64,000 nt of DNA from Sinohyriopsis cumingii (lineage: Eukaryota > Mollusca > Bivalvia > Unionida > Unionidae): assembly GCA_028554795.2 (NCBI GenBank), contig JAPYKE020000267.1, forward strand, positions 496,001 through 560,000, read 5' to 3'. Under the pieces are notes generated by a model, which ran no database searches, had not been told where the DNA came from, and saw nothing but the letters and a program-made list of their open reading frames with translations. The position numbers were made by a program, and so were the translations under genes. Positions 25,612 through 41,848 of this stretch are shown here, piece after piece (the stretch's first letter is position 1; each line of letters opens with the position of its first letter).

Positions 25612-25874
25612 TGCATTGCATCAGAAAATGATGCAATCAACTGTGGATGATGTGAGCATGATGGTATTATGCAATGTTACATCATTATTCCGGATGTTGC
25701 TGCAGTCCTACTGGAGAAATTTACACAGTGAAACATAGAAAATGAGGTATATGAATATCTTCAAAACGAGAGCCAATACAAATTTTTCACGGTTATATTC
25801 GTGTTCGGCACACCAAAATACTACAGATTAGGGCCTTTTCAAGTCAGTAATGATTTCACTGTTGACCAGTGTAA

Positions 25875-26439
25875 TTGTCTGTTGCCAGACAATAATGTGA
25901 CAGTACGTGTCCGATGACTATTTATGACTACATTTTGATGTATTAATCGATACCACATGCAAGTTACATTTACCTAAATGTATCATTAATCACATTAAAA
26001 CATAATTTAAAACATGCGATTTTGTGTCACAATGAAACCACAACCCCGGCTTTACCATATCATATATATTTGTACCATTGTTTCATTCACCTGTTTCAGC
26101 ACGGGTTGGAAACTGGCTCCTGTTTTGTTTATGTGTTTCTCAATTTGTATCCATTTAAATTGATATCAATTAAAAGTAAATGGTACTGTTTCTTCACATC
26201 CACGCACCACTACCACATCAAGCAATAATTACACAGATTTCTCGATTGAATGCCCGTGTCTTGACTTACTGAGTAGATATAAGGAGGGTGAATCAACATA
26301 CACAAGAATATTATACAGTTTCAATGTTCTTGAAATTTTAGTAGTTATTACAATAAAAGCCGACAACAATACAAACTGTCTCTGCTCTTTAGTTAACAAG
26401 TTAATGGTGTATTTTGTAACTTAACGGAAAATCATATAT
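25875..26439. other. no gene seen
   Basis: AT-rich flank of the transposon. No recognisable feature. Confidence 0.5.
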
Positions 26440-27850
26440 GTGAAGAACTGAGAATATGTACAGATAGTATTTATTTCAGGACACCTAATACTTCATAATA
26501 TAATTCATTTTATTGCAATTTAAAAGATAGGAGTTAATGAAAATATAAAAATTAAAGATCGATCTTTTCATCTATGTGGAAAAAAATGAAACATCACCAG
26601 AAACAGACCTGAAGAGCCAAAACAGTTTGTAAGGTCATCATCCGTTTGAAACATGTTTGACAATTGCATATCCTTGTTTTAATTATGTGACAAAGAGTTA
26701 TAACGAACAATAAGACTAATAGGTGTTGATTTATTGTATTCTGTGAAACGTAGACTGGGTGCATAACAGACCAGGAGACCAGATGTCAGATCTGATAGAT
26801 GCATTGTCCTCAGAATTTAAATAAAAAGGGTAAAGAGGAGCGCAAACATGAAGTTGCTAGTAATATATTCTCAATTTTATTTATATCTCACAGATCTTAA
26901 ATAAAGTCTGCAATGAAATTACATACATTTTATATCTTCAAAACAGCTAGTAATATGTGCAAATGTTAGTTGTCTTTGTGTCAGATTTTTTTCTTCTTGT
27001 GTGTCCTCTCGTTGGCAGTAGAATATTTATCTCTTTGCAGCAAACACATTTGAAAAACACTTTCGGAATATTTCAATTTTTTTTGTGGAAATTACTAGCC
27101 CAAGATCAGAAGCTAAGTATAAAAGCAAGTAATAAAAAACTAAATTAGTCTCTGGATCGGTGAATCCGAAGTGCATGCGCATTATGGAAATTAGTCAAGT
27201 TTGTATATCTGCTTTTGTCTAGTTGTTTCATATTTCCAAGAAACAATGTACCGTCTGGGAAAAGCAGCGAAACTATCACTGTTTCTGTTGATCAATATAA
27301 TATGTATCATCCAGTGGAATATGAGAAAATGACATTGAACGTGAGATTTGCAACACCAGCACACGTTCATTTGTATACGTTTTCTACATAAGACAATACA
27401 AATTACATTCGGATTATCTATGACTAATATTGTTTAAACTCATATTATGACAATGTATAAATTGTTATATGATTTTCATATTATCTCCCGTATTAATAGT
27501 CTTACGAGTTTCTTGTGTCAATTATTTTCAAGGCAGTGACTTAAAGGTTGTGTATTAATACTGCGGTGCACATATTCTACAAACATACATTCACCGCATC
27601 GAAACATTTTTATTTGTAGTGGAGTTACCTTAACGTACTTGCTGACATTCTCAGAGACCCATATTTTTAAATACCACTTTGTCTTTGTCCACAATGCACT
27701 TATGTCTAGTTCCTACTGCATTTTGTTTTTCCAACTACATGTTGCATATTTAGGAAAGGAAATAAATACTCCTCAATTGCGGAAAAGTGTGAACACGTTT
27801 TACATTTGTTACAAAGCACTAATATAATGCAGAACAATTAATTTTAATTA
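26440..27850 (+). repeat. large dispersed repeat, copy A
   Basis: Ordered landmarks here recur in the same orientation at 38080-39900. They include an ACATGTTTGACAA block (26650), an ACAATGTATAA/ACAATGTATGA block (27449) followed by a TCAATTATTTT block (27517) and a CAGTGA (27534), and the series CACAATG, TTTTGTTTTTC, GCATATTT, TACTCCTC and GTGAACACGT at 27690-27800. It is diverged and has no intact coding frame. Element class is unknown, and boundaries are approximate. Confidence 0.6.
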
Positions 27851-28308
27851 TTGTGGTGGTTAAATGAAAATAAGTCGTTTTTCTTTACGGTAGTCCCGTT
27901 TTACCTAGGTAAGCATTTATTTTGACTTACCAACTTTCGACTGTATCCTTTAATTATTAAAAGTGACAAACATTCCATATTATTTTACATTTTTTATAAT
28001 TTTGTTTCATATTTTGAAGTCTTTTCTCATATCGTGATAAATGTTCATTAATTGCTATTTTTACACTCTTGTCATTTAGTGACAGAGCCAAAAAGGTGGA
28101 AGCTTGCCGTTATTAGATCTGGAATAAGTATTTAGCTGACATAAACATACTTAAATATAGTTAATGATACAAGGTATTGAAGAAACAACTAGTTATATAA
28201 AGCGATTATATTCTCGACTTTATAATTGTCTTTTAAGTTTATTTTACAATGCATTTAGTTGTACGAACTGTACTGATATTTTGTGATTCTTATTCATCTT
28301 CTTCTTGT
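27851..28308. other. no gene seen
   Basis: AT-rich sequence without recognisable features, lying between the dispersed repeat and a (TTA)n tract. Confidence 0.5.
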
Positions 28309-28334
28309 TACTACTACTATTATTATTATTATTA

Positions 28335-28381
<47 letters not shown>

Positions 28382-28440
28382 TTATTTAAACATGGTAAAA
28401 TAACTGGTTGTGCCCCAGTGTACATTGCGACCTAAGAACA
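28309..28440 (-). repeat. (TTA)n microsatellite, possibly a retroposon tail
   Basis: A (TTA)n tract covers about 28309-28384. Read on the minus strand, the flank has ACCATGTTTAAATAAAATAA running into (AAT)n, which resembles the 3' end and microsatellite tail of a non-LTR retroposon. No coding remnant of such an element was found next to it, so only the microsatellite is certain. Confidence 0.6.
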
Positions 28441-29925
28441 ACACTACATGAAAAATACTTATTTTACCTCTATGTCCGGTTTACTAGCGCAATGACGTAA
28501 TTAATATGAATCCATTTTTTAGTAATAACTCAAGGACCTTTTAATATCTCTAATGAAACCGATTCACATTTATCAGTATATATGAACACGGTGTATTCTC
28601 TCGATTTCTCTTTCACTCTTGACCACATATCGTTAATAATTCACACACACTAATTAGTCACTTGACAAAGGTAATGAACTCGGTTTGATCCGTAAGGTTC
28701 AGCAACATTAAAGGTTTTGTATTGCCTTTGAAAGTTAAACATATTTCCCACGTCTGCACATCGACAGCACATGAAATGGGAATAAAGCTGAAGCTTAATA
28801 ACCTTTATCATATAGCGACTATAATATATGGGTAATCAACCCTAAAGACGCCGAAACGGATGTGGGCAGCCACAGATATAGCTATGAAATGAGACCTTTG
28901 TCTCTCACAATGTCTGATGGATAAGCGAGGTAAGACCCATAACGATACTGGAGGCTGTATTAGAAAATAAATAAAACGGCGAAATGTTTCATGCAAAACA
29001 AAATGTCGTTTTCTAGTATGTGCCATACTTCCCGCTCGACATTTTAGTCCCTGTGATGTGTGACAACAGCACCAACGACATCCAGTAATACTTGAACGAT
29101 CCATGGGAACAGAACCAAAGCGCCATGTGTAGTTACATTAGAATAACAATTCGAGATATTACCTTGTTCCTTTCATATCCTATATTGAGGTTGTCGTCTG
29201 ACTGTAACTTGTAACAATGAAGCTTATGTCTGCAAAAATAAAAACGATATCGCCACGACCACTGTAGATCCTGCTTGGTATACAGAAGACTACGCCCGCA
29301 AATCTGACCGTACGATAATGTTTGAGAAGGACAGATCAGATGCGCTGACGATATTCAGTTTAAAGCAAAATAGGTCCGAAAGAAATCGCAATTAACCCTA
29401 ACTGGAGCAAGCCAGAATAATGTTTTACTCTATAACTCACTATCAGTTTTCGATTCTTCTTTGTTAATGCTAACATCAAAGATGACGGCATCATTCGATT
29501 CTATGCATAGGTCGGGGGCAACGTTGTGGTGGATATCACGCAGTAGCCAGTTGCGGATGCCATCCTGCTTTACTTCGTGTTGCACGTGAGCACCACATCT
29601 GTTCAAGCCATGACAACAAAAACATTAACAATCGAAAATCATTTTTCCTGATAAATTAGTGCAGCACAACACATCTAAGTCGGGTATAGTATTTGTCGCT
29701 TTGCGCGCGGTGAATGTATCATTATTTTCTTTTAATTCTTTGCATAAGCCCAGTGTCACCAAGTGAAATGTGTGCCTCTGCGTCCATACGAATGTAGCTG
29801 AATTCATCATCTTAAACAATGATAACATAGACGCAAAGGTAACAGTTCGATGCATGGCTTCATAGCATGCAACCAAACGTGAACTCTGAGCCCCAATGTG
29901 GCCAGTCTAAATGTTAGACCTACAC

Positions 29926-30000
<75 letters not shown>

Positions 30001-31226
30001 CTTTCAGCCATCGTCGCAAGGGAGACATATTAGATCTTCAAGGCTAGTGCCGTTATCCTTGATGATAAACTGCTCAGTCACGAAGAAGCAAACCGGAGAA
30101 AGAATGTTATTGCCGACGTCGTAGAAGATCCTGAAACTGCACTTAGGAACGAAACACAACACAATGTCATACGACACAACTTGTATCACTGTACAAATGA
30201 TGCGCCAAGGGGTTACTCCTTTGTTGCGTTTTCTCAACCTTTTTTGGTTGTGCCCCTATTATGTCAATTTAGATTTAAACCATGTACCACAACGTTGATG
30301 ATGGCAAAAGCAAACACATGCAATGCATTGCACACTATTGTTTACATTGCTAGCTTGATGTCAGTACACGGCACTGCAGAGCATGTTTTGTCAAGCATAT
30401 GCATAAAGCACCCATATTACAGATTATGATAAACTCAATATATTTTAGTTCTGGACAACTAGTGCGCTTTTGTGACTGATTGGGCTAATTTAGCCATCCA
30501 CGCAATTCCATACGTGCCAACATGATGGCACCTTTCGAAACCACGTTTGCGGTCATGGATTGCCTTCCTGGTAATAAATGACGACATCAAATACATGTAG
30601 TTCATATTTGAGTTTGTAAAGCAGCATCACGGCGTGTGTCTGAAACCAGAAACAGGCATTTTGCTTTAGTTTGTATTGTTACATTCATTGTTTTGGGCCT
30701 TTTACTGTATTCACACAATGTTGGAATAATGTGGATACTGATTATTGTTCTCGTATGGCTATAGGTCAGGTTTTTTGTGCTATTCTTATATGTAAAAATT
30801 CCGTGAAGCAAACTTTTAGGCTTTAATTTGTCAATAACTTGATATTCGCGAGAGAACCGTTTCCTCATACGATTGTCTCGTATCATTCTTTTGCCCCGCT
30901 TTACCTAGACTTGCTATATTTTACTTGGGCAGTGTACTGAAGAAAATAAAATTAAGTTGAAGAATTGGTGTAAATATTATATATTTAGAATGTTTTGTAC
31001 TTTGATCGATTTTTGCGGGCTCATGCCATAGAAATAATATATATATATTCGTACGTCTAAATGTTATTTCTCTAATTTGTTTTATGACTAAATATGGGAT
31101 CAAGTCGTTGTAGAGAACGAGTCAGCTTCTCCCATCGGTTTTAAACAAGAGATTCAGTATACATGATTTTGTACCCATCTTGATAGCAGATGCAATAATT
31201 TTGAAAACAAATCTTAGGCATTTATG
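28441..31226. other. no gene seen; contains (AT)n tract 29929-29999
   Basis: A 71-bp TA tract lies at 29929-29999. The remaining open frames are short and motif-free. Confidence 0.5.
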
Positions 31227-31562
<336 letters not shown>

Positions 31563-31953
31563 GGGAGAGAGAGATAGATATATATTAATATAGATAGATT
31601 GATTAATACGACAGGTTTGCTAAATTGCTGCAGTGCACGGTGCCAAGGTATACAATATTAAAGAGACTAAAATCTATTTCTGTTCAGCTCTTCTTAATAC
31701 TATGGCTATATAGCAGTTGTTCCCAATTTTTTTATTTCGATTGAGAGAATAAAAGAGCAATGTAAGTATGAGGACCTTTATTGGCTTCCATGCCACAATC
31801 AATGAAACATATGCCAGTCCATGGTTAACTAACTGTACTATTTACGTCCAAATAATATGTCATTTAAATATGCTTACCCAAATAGACTGATTTGTACTTC
31901 AAATGTTACGCTCGATTCAAATTATACGATTAGACGAAATTCAAGTCAGATAC

Positions 31954-32915
31954 AGTTGAGTTCACCAGGGTGTCTCCACATATAAAGTTAAGTTTGGTTA
32001 TGACACATGTATATATAATAAAGGAAATGAACATCATGACGAACGAGAAATGCGTTTGCTTACATTAAAACCTCCGTTTCGATGAATGTTTTCCGTCATA
32101 TATGAAGTTGTTTAAAATGACTCAATATTGTTATATGCGTCATACAGTTACAATTTGGAGAGAGAGAGTTTACTTCCGCAAATATATATCCCTACATGAT
32201 TTTCAAGATCTCACAAGTACATAATGTGTGAAAATAGTCAGCACAAATCATTGCGTAAAAGTTGGGGAGGTTATTTCTATCCGGAATTGAAGTGCTTCTG
32301 TACCTGTTTGGAAAGGTAAGAAATATGATAGAAGGAATAACAAAACCACTTTTGATCAATAAGAATACAAGGGAACTGATGAAAAGAAAATTATTCTTTC
32401 CCAGTATATCTGTATTATCTAATTTAATAAATTGTGTACAACATTTCATGAGAAAATTGGAGCGATAATCAACACGACTCTTAAATTGTCTGGTACCATT
32501 AATAAGCTCGAATTGGAAATGTGCTCCCTGAAGAATTGAACGCAGATCAGAGAGGCCATCTTTCATTGTTGTGGGATCTCGCACAGGTTGATGTAGACAG
32601 GTAATGTTTGGCGACCTTAGTCGTAACATAGTCCTTTAACCCTAAATAACATTATGATTTGTAAGTCGATGTATCCTACATTTAACCCAATGCAGTTTTC
32701 ATTCACCAGCGTCCATAACACATATAAAGTTACATTTGGTAAAGACAAAGATATCTAAAATTACAAAAAAATATATTTAAAAAAACCATTGGAAACGGTA
32801 AATATGCTTACGATACAAAATAACCACTTCACTATGAATCTCAATCATAATATATAAAACCGTTTTTAATGAAGACTGTCGTATTTATCACACATAGCTA
32901 CAATTAAGATAGATG
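31954..32915 (+). repeat. diverged direct repeats about 740 bp apart
   Basis: Segments at about 31954-32165 and 32693-32915 share TTCACCAG, ACATATAAAGTTA and TTTGGT, then a TATGAA/TCATA block and a TACAATT near the end. The intervening DNA (32192-32629) has a 145-codon minus-strand open frame with no recognisable motif, which I do not call a gene. Confidence 0.45.
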
Positions 32916-33767
32916 TGTTGATGATGGCACACTATGCCAAGATAACGGTAAAGAATAAGGGTAAATTTAAAAATTTTGTTTCTGATGTTCTGGAGATCGG
33001 AGGTTGTATATGAATCGTGTGCAAAAAAGTATTTACAAATTTATGAAAGAAGTAATGGAAGGGAGAAATGAATTACGTATTGACATCATTGCTCATTTAA
33101 CTTTATCAATTACCAATCACAACCTCCAGATAGCTTAAAGATACGTATTTCTTATAACCAGACAAGAACATACACTATACATAGATTACGGTCAGAAAAA
33201 AAATCATTTTCTCGCATTCTTGTTTATGTCGTTTGTCCAACTTAAACAATCTTGAGGGAAAATGATACATAATATGGCATTTAGCTGCATAGTTGAGCTG
33301 AACTTGTACACTGTTATCTTCTGAAACAATGTTATCTTCGCAACACATCGTATGTGTTACATTTCAAAATAATTATCTCGTCAGTTTAACGCATATCATT
33401 GAAATCAAATAGCCCATAGCCTCGTCTTACCTTTCTTACCATTATAAGATAGAAGAAAGAACAATTTCTCACAAACAAGTGCAAAGTGATTCAAATATGG
33501 CGGTTTTTGTATTCAGTCGGTGTTTTGGATGATATCTTTTTCAGACATGCTTCAGTGATACTACTACTAATACTAATACTACTACGAATAATAATAAGCT
33601 AGTAATAATAACGATGATAACAATATTACAATAGTGAAACTCACTTATTAAAGGTGATATAGTTGTAGTATTGATCTATATATAAGATCTCGAGAAGGTA
33701 CTATATATATATGTGTTCAGGTAATGATTTTTTTTGTTATACTCAAACTGGAATTACTATGACTGAT
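32916..33767. other. no gene seen
   Basis: AT-rich sequence with an imperfect ACT/AAT trinucleotide patch at about 33558-33625. No gene-like feature. Confidence 0.5.
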
Positions 33768-34018
33768 GGGGGCCCCGAGTGCCCGAGTGGTTTAAAGCGC
33801 TCACCGTAGCGGATCACTGCCATCTCACCTCTGTCTGCATTGGTTCGAGTCTCGTTCCCCTACCAGTGTGGGTACGTGAGAAAGTTTGCCAGTTGCTTCT
33901 CGAATGTATGTTGTTCTTTCCGGGGTATTCCCTAGTTCTTCCTCCACCATTTATACTGGTATGGCCTATCTTGTGCTTTAAAATGGCATTAAACCCTACA
34001 ACAACAATAACAACAATC
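33768..34018 (+). mobile_element. tRNA-derived SINE with (AAC)n tail, copy 2
   Basis: The tRNA-like head contains GCCCGAGTGGTTTAAAGCGC (A-box region) and an exact B box, GGTTCGAGTC, at 33842-33851. A tRNA-unrelated body follows, then the 3' tail GGCATTAAACCCTACAACAA and further AAC/AAT units. The A- and B-box layout resembles a class II (Leu/Ser-like) tRNA ancestor. The open frames over it are incidental. Confidence 0.8.
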
Positions 34019-36596
34019 ATGAGTGCTGCCCATGTTCATCAGAACATTGATTTCAATCACTATTAATGACACTCACATGTGCATATATAATAAAGATGGC
34101 GCAAACTATCATATAGACAGAACTATATATTGTTAGCAAGACATCGTTTATACTGGCTTCTCCTAGTAACTGAACTTTTTCATTGTGTTGTACTTGATAT
34201 ATTAATGACGCTCTATCATTTTTCCTACATCACGAAATTCTTCTTTTAGCTATATACCCGAATTACTCCTGAATAAAATTCTAGACGATTCATCTTGCTA
34301 TTCAGCAGACTGCCCCACCCACCGTACCGCCATTTTCGTAACTTTACTTAACTTTCCTTCGTTTTAATAGACTGGTCAAAAAATATCGGTACTTCAAGAC
34401 ATCGCAAGGCTTGGTATTCTCAAATACGTTGTCCTAAATAAAAAGCAAATTTAGATTTTCTAAATAGGTTAACATATATGACCATAAACAAAGTCCGATT
34501 CACCAAATACCCCACACCGTGTTTAAAATATTTGACAAGGTAATAATTGCGCAATGATTTCGTAGAAACGTGGACAGCGTCGAGATAGATTTCTTCGGAA
34601 TACAAAAATAGTCAATGTCTGAAATGTTATGCGAATGAACTTGCCAGTTGAGTAAGGAATGTTTTTTTTTTTTGTTTTTGTGTGTGTAAGTGTAATTATC
34701 TAGGCAGAAACAATCCAGTCTGTAATGGGTGTTCCTGTATTTGAGGAACTCATAATGTCAGGACGTGTTTTACAGAGATGAAAATACAAACATACGGCTG
34801 ACACTTAAAAGCTCAACTAATTAACTTTTCAGCAGTAATGTTGTTGATGTTTGGTTCAATCTTTTGATTGATTCCTTATTTCCTTTAGAAATTGTATACT
34901 GTTTGGCAACTATGGCTCTGATATGATTTCCAGGCTTTTTGCTCTGGCATAGCAAGTGCAAATAGTTAGGAGCACATTGACGAAAGTTTTTCAAATATAG
35001 TTGTAGTTCATTAGTGTTAGCTTAAATCTGTATGTGAATTCAAATTTCATAGTTGCATTCTAAGTTTATAAAATGTCGGTTCAATATATACATAGATTAC
35101 TGACAAACATCTTTTGGGAACAATACATTTGAAGTAAATATCATAATGATGTCATAAAGGAGCTGTTTTGATTAAAACCTATGTAAAGCGTTTGTACTTC
35201 TAGAGTCCACTCAATAAATCCTCGGTATGAGCTTGCAGTGTTTCATTTGTATAATATTGAGGAGTTTGCAATATGTGGTCGGTTTAAGCATGGATAATCA
35301 AACCATTCTGTATTTTAGTCTCTTGTTAAAATGATAGAATTATAGATGGAGAAGGCTTTGCGCATATAACTTACAGAGGCAGTGAGTTTCCTATTACTTT
35401 CTTCTATCTTCGTTTAGGTATACTGTTTTTAATTCCCAGATGATAATTATCTAAAGAGTGATTCTTATAACCAAGGTCAGTAATGTTTATGTCAGAAAGT
35501 TTCATGTAAATTAGATACTTCTTACTCACCACCAGAAATACTTCCAACATATCGCTTATTGAATGTTTAACATACAAGGACAATTTATACATTCAATATA
35601 ATTTGGCAAAAAAAAACGCATGCTCATCATCCTTAATTAGTTTGTCAGTTCGTAAGTTCATATAATATCACAATTTAAATAAGTGATGTCATATGCATGA
35701 AACGTAACGCTTAATTGGTTTCTGTTCATTACATTGGGACATTCTTGAATGGACTGTATCTAGCTTGTAATATGTATGTGCACTAGTGGAATTGCATAGG
35801 AAAGGGGATTTATCAATGTCATTAATAGTACAATATTAGCTAATATAAATTATTGTATCAGTGAGTTTAAATGAAACTGTACGTGTATGTTCAATTACAT
35901 TTTATGTCCAAATGATGTCAGTGCAATTTGGTCCATTATTTAGAACATCACTCATCCTGTATTTTCGTGTAACCTTCACACTTCCATTTTTGCAACTGTA
36001 AGCATTTACTGAAAAATCATACAGTGCGTGTTGGTCACGAAAAATACAACGAAACGGCGTGCATAATTATACCGTCATGTAACTGACATAAACATTGTGA
36101 TAAAGATTGTATGACTAATACAAAAGCTAGGTGGCATTAGCAATGCATGCTATGAAACACTGTGTTATGGTCAAGCTAAAACTAGATCGTATGACCTTAT
36201 AAGTGCCTCGCTTGCATAGCAATACGGATCAAGCAATCTTCGTTAAGTTATGCATGAAAATCTAATCATAATATAAAATAGGGTCATTTAATAAAAAGTC
36301 ATGTCTTGAAGGTTTCACTAATTTTTTGCGTAGTTTTATATTTTGTCATTATTAAATTTTATGAAGCTACGTTTTCTATATTTCTGTTAAACGGTTGATA
36401 ATTCCAACAAAGCAGTTGGTGAAATCGGTGACAATGTGCCTCTTATATGTTTTATGTTTGAACTAGGTTCTCTGAAAAACAAAATCCTATATTTTATTAT
36501 GTTTCCCTTTTTAATAAAGGGATTACGCTACGTGTTACGACATGAATATAGGCTTAAAATACTCAGTTAGTTTGATCAAATAGAAGTATGTTTGTG

Positions 36597-36629
<33 letters not shown>

Positions 36630-36747
36630 GTGTATATGCATAACATTGGGTGGAAAGTTTAATGTTATCATGGAAATATAAGTAGTTTTACAATATTGAT
36701 ATATCCACCACCAATTGTAAACTAACCTATAATATATACATGTTTGT
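34019..36747. other. no gene seen
   Basis: AT-rich DNA with a T-run near 34662-34678 and a (GT)n run near 36593-36631. No coding or mobile-element remnant recognised. Confidence 0.5.
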
Positions 36748-38079
<1,332 letters not shown>

Positions 38080-38776
38080 ACCAAGTGAAGATCAAGTTTT
38101 ATTTAAAGTACTAAATGCTATGCTTACACTCTAATGACTCATTTCCGTTCTTTATCCGATTTGAGAACAAAATGAAATGCCTTAGGGAAAAGACATTATG
38201 TATCCCAACAGTTTGCAATGCCATCGGTGTAGTGACTTTTATTACATGTTTGACAAGTAACCCTCATACAGTGTATTTTACTGTGCTATATTATAATTTT
38301 AGCGATGCAATTAGACCAACAGGTATTTGATTACAAAGATGTGTTTAAAGTCGAATTCTTTTCGTTTGTAGAACAATGGGCAGTGCATAGCAGATAACAG
38401 GTTGAGATTCAAAGTCGGATTATACAAACGTAGTGTGTTCAGAATAAAAACGGGCAAAGTTCAGAATGGCAACAAAACTGATAACGAGGATGATATTTCC
38501 TTGTTGTCTATTGCTCATAGTTTTTACAAAGCCAGCACTGAAATTACATAAATTGTAGATCTTCAAACTAATTAGTATTATGTACGAATAATAGTTACTT
38601 GTGTCAGTTTATGTTTCGTTGTGTGTTCATTAGTTGGCAAAAGTAGATTTTTGTATCAGCATCTATACAAACATCATTGCAAATATTCCAATTATTTATT
38701 TTCTCGAACCAATGTTATGCGGTTTTCAGAATGAAACTAATTTGTTTCATATATAAATATATAAACAAATAAATAA

Positions 38777-38777
<1 letters not shown>

Positions 38778-38837
<60 letters not shown>

Positions 38838-38932
38838 TGGTCTAATATGATTATAATTTGATGCTAAATCATACATTCAAGATGTACGAAAACTAAAAAT
38901 TTTACTTCAAGGAAGTGTGCAACAAGAATAAA

Positions 38933-39021
<89 letters not shown>
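38778..39021. repeat. two (AT)n tracts
   Basis: TA dinucleotide tracts at 38778-38834 and 38936-39021, separated by about 100 bp of unique sequence. Confidence 0.97.
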
Positions 39022-39024
<3 letters not shown>

Positions 39025-40149
39025 GACATTTCAGTGGTGTCATTGCAAGAAAGAACCATTACAGTTGAGATTAAAACAAATATAAAGAGATTTATATATG
39101 TGTGTGTTTGTATAAACTCAAAAATGAAGGCTAGCGCTTTTGAGATACTCACATTTTTTAGGGCACTAAACTAGGCTTGACAATAACGCGTCACATAATT
39201 CTGAATTACTCATGTGATCCGTATGTCCGAATACCATAACCCTTGCGGAAAGTAATCACGTTTGCGAGTCTGCTCATGTATATGTTGGTTTAAATTTTTT
39301 TTATCTAGCACTGTACACTTTGTTAAGAGTCCCCCAAAAATCACTAATGAATCAAGTATTTGCCATTAAGTGGAATTTGATAAGCTGTTTAATGAGATTT
39401 GTAGCATCCGCTCTTATATGTATGTACTTTCTAAATAGCACAACACGAAACACATTACCATTTCTAATACTGACAATCGCCTATACTCATGTCATGACAA
39501 TGTATGATGTGGTATAGGACATTAAAGTGATATTAATATTGACACTCTAATTAATGTTCTTATGATATTTTTGAAATATTTCTCTTAAGTCAATTATTTT
39601 AAATACAGTGAATCGGTTTGTATTTCAATATTAAGGTGCAACTAACGGAAAATAAAAAAGACATTCACTGCATCACATAAACTGGTTTTGCTTTGGAGAC
39701 ACGATAACATGGCTGGCAACATTATTGAAAACATACCGATTTATGTGTCACTATCTACAATGGATATTGGTCTTGATCCTACTTTATTTTGTTTTTCTAA
39801 CAGTATATCGGCATATTTGGCAAATTAAACTAAGTACTCCTCTCTTGTGGTAAAGTTTGAACACGTAATAAAATATTTTGCAGATCATTAAGATAAAGCA
39901 TACCAATTAAATGTATTGGAGTTTTCTTGGGTTAAAAGTGCGCTTTTTATAGCAAACAAGTGTTGATTTAGTACATTTTTAAGCATCTTCCTCATTCATG
40001 AAGCCTTAATCAAGGTTTTATAATTTTAGGGTACATTCCGTCAGACGCAGCGTAAGACGAACTCATCGGTTCTGTATAAAAGAACTGTATGCATCAACAT
40101 ATTTGTAGGACATATGCTCATATGTTGGAAACGTTGAAAGTCGCATTTA

Positions 40150-40269
<120 letters not shown>

Positions 40270-40816
40270 GCATAACATAAGCAACCTGTCCTATGTAACT
40301 AACAACATCCGTAAATTATGATTTTGTCTGACAAAGGTATGAGCAATATTTCAATTTTCTATTCTTGGAAAACCAAAGCTTATTTTTATTAAGGGACTAT
40401 CATTGTGATAAAAGTTGATTTCAGCTTTAATAAAATTAGCATCACATACATGCAGGGACAATATGGCATATCACGTTCTTATCAACACATAATACATACT
40501 TCAGTATCAAAATAAAATGTCATGCAAATGGATATTATTTAAGTACAATAATATATATAAATTGAAGCTAGATAACAAAAAATGCGCCACATTTTATTTT
40601 ACAAACGTGACTTCGATCTTCATAACCGTAACAACAAGAATATAATTCCAATCGCACCGTACGCTATTCGTAACAGCGATACACTCTTGAGGGCTGAAAA
40701 GGATGGACCAGAAGTTTCCACAATATTAATTTAATCGTTCCTTTGTCTTTAATACAATTTATGTACAAAGAGCATATGCACAAGTGTATAGAAAACAGTT
40801 ATATTCTGTGAAAGAA

Positions 40817-41848
<1,032 letters not shown>

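Larger units (their letters stand above)
23470..25871 (-). mobile_element. CACTGG-terminated DNA transposon (CMC/CACTA-Chapaev-like), full length
   Basis: The left end reads CACTGGATAACA and the reverse complement of the right end reads CACTGGTCAACA, matching at 10 of 12 positions. A direct TAA flanks both ends (23467-23469 and 25872-25874), a 3-bp target duplication. Subterminal inverted homology continues inward: TTACTGA, then GAACACGAATAT at 23544-23555 and in reverse complement at 25795-25806, then GCTCTAGTTTT against GCTCTCGTTTT. The element is 2402 bp and carries one transposase gene on the minus strand. CACTR termini with short target duplications are known for the CACTA/EnSpm-Mirage-Chapaev group. 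The assignment is inferred from termini plus the DDE/C2C/H pattern of the protein. Confidence 0.85.

Noticed and set aside
32192-32629. 145-codon open frame on the minus strand
   Set aside because: No recognisable domain. It lies between two diverged direct repeats and has no supporting signals.
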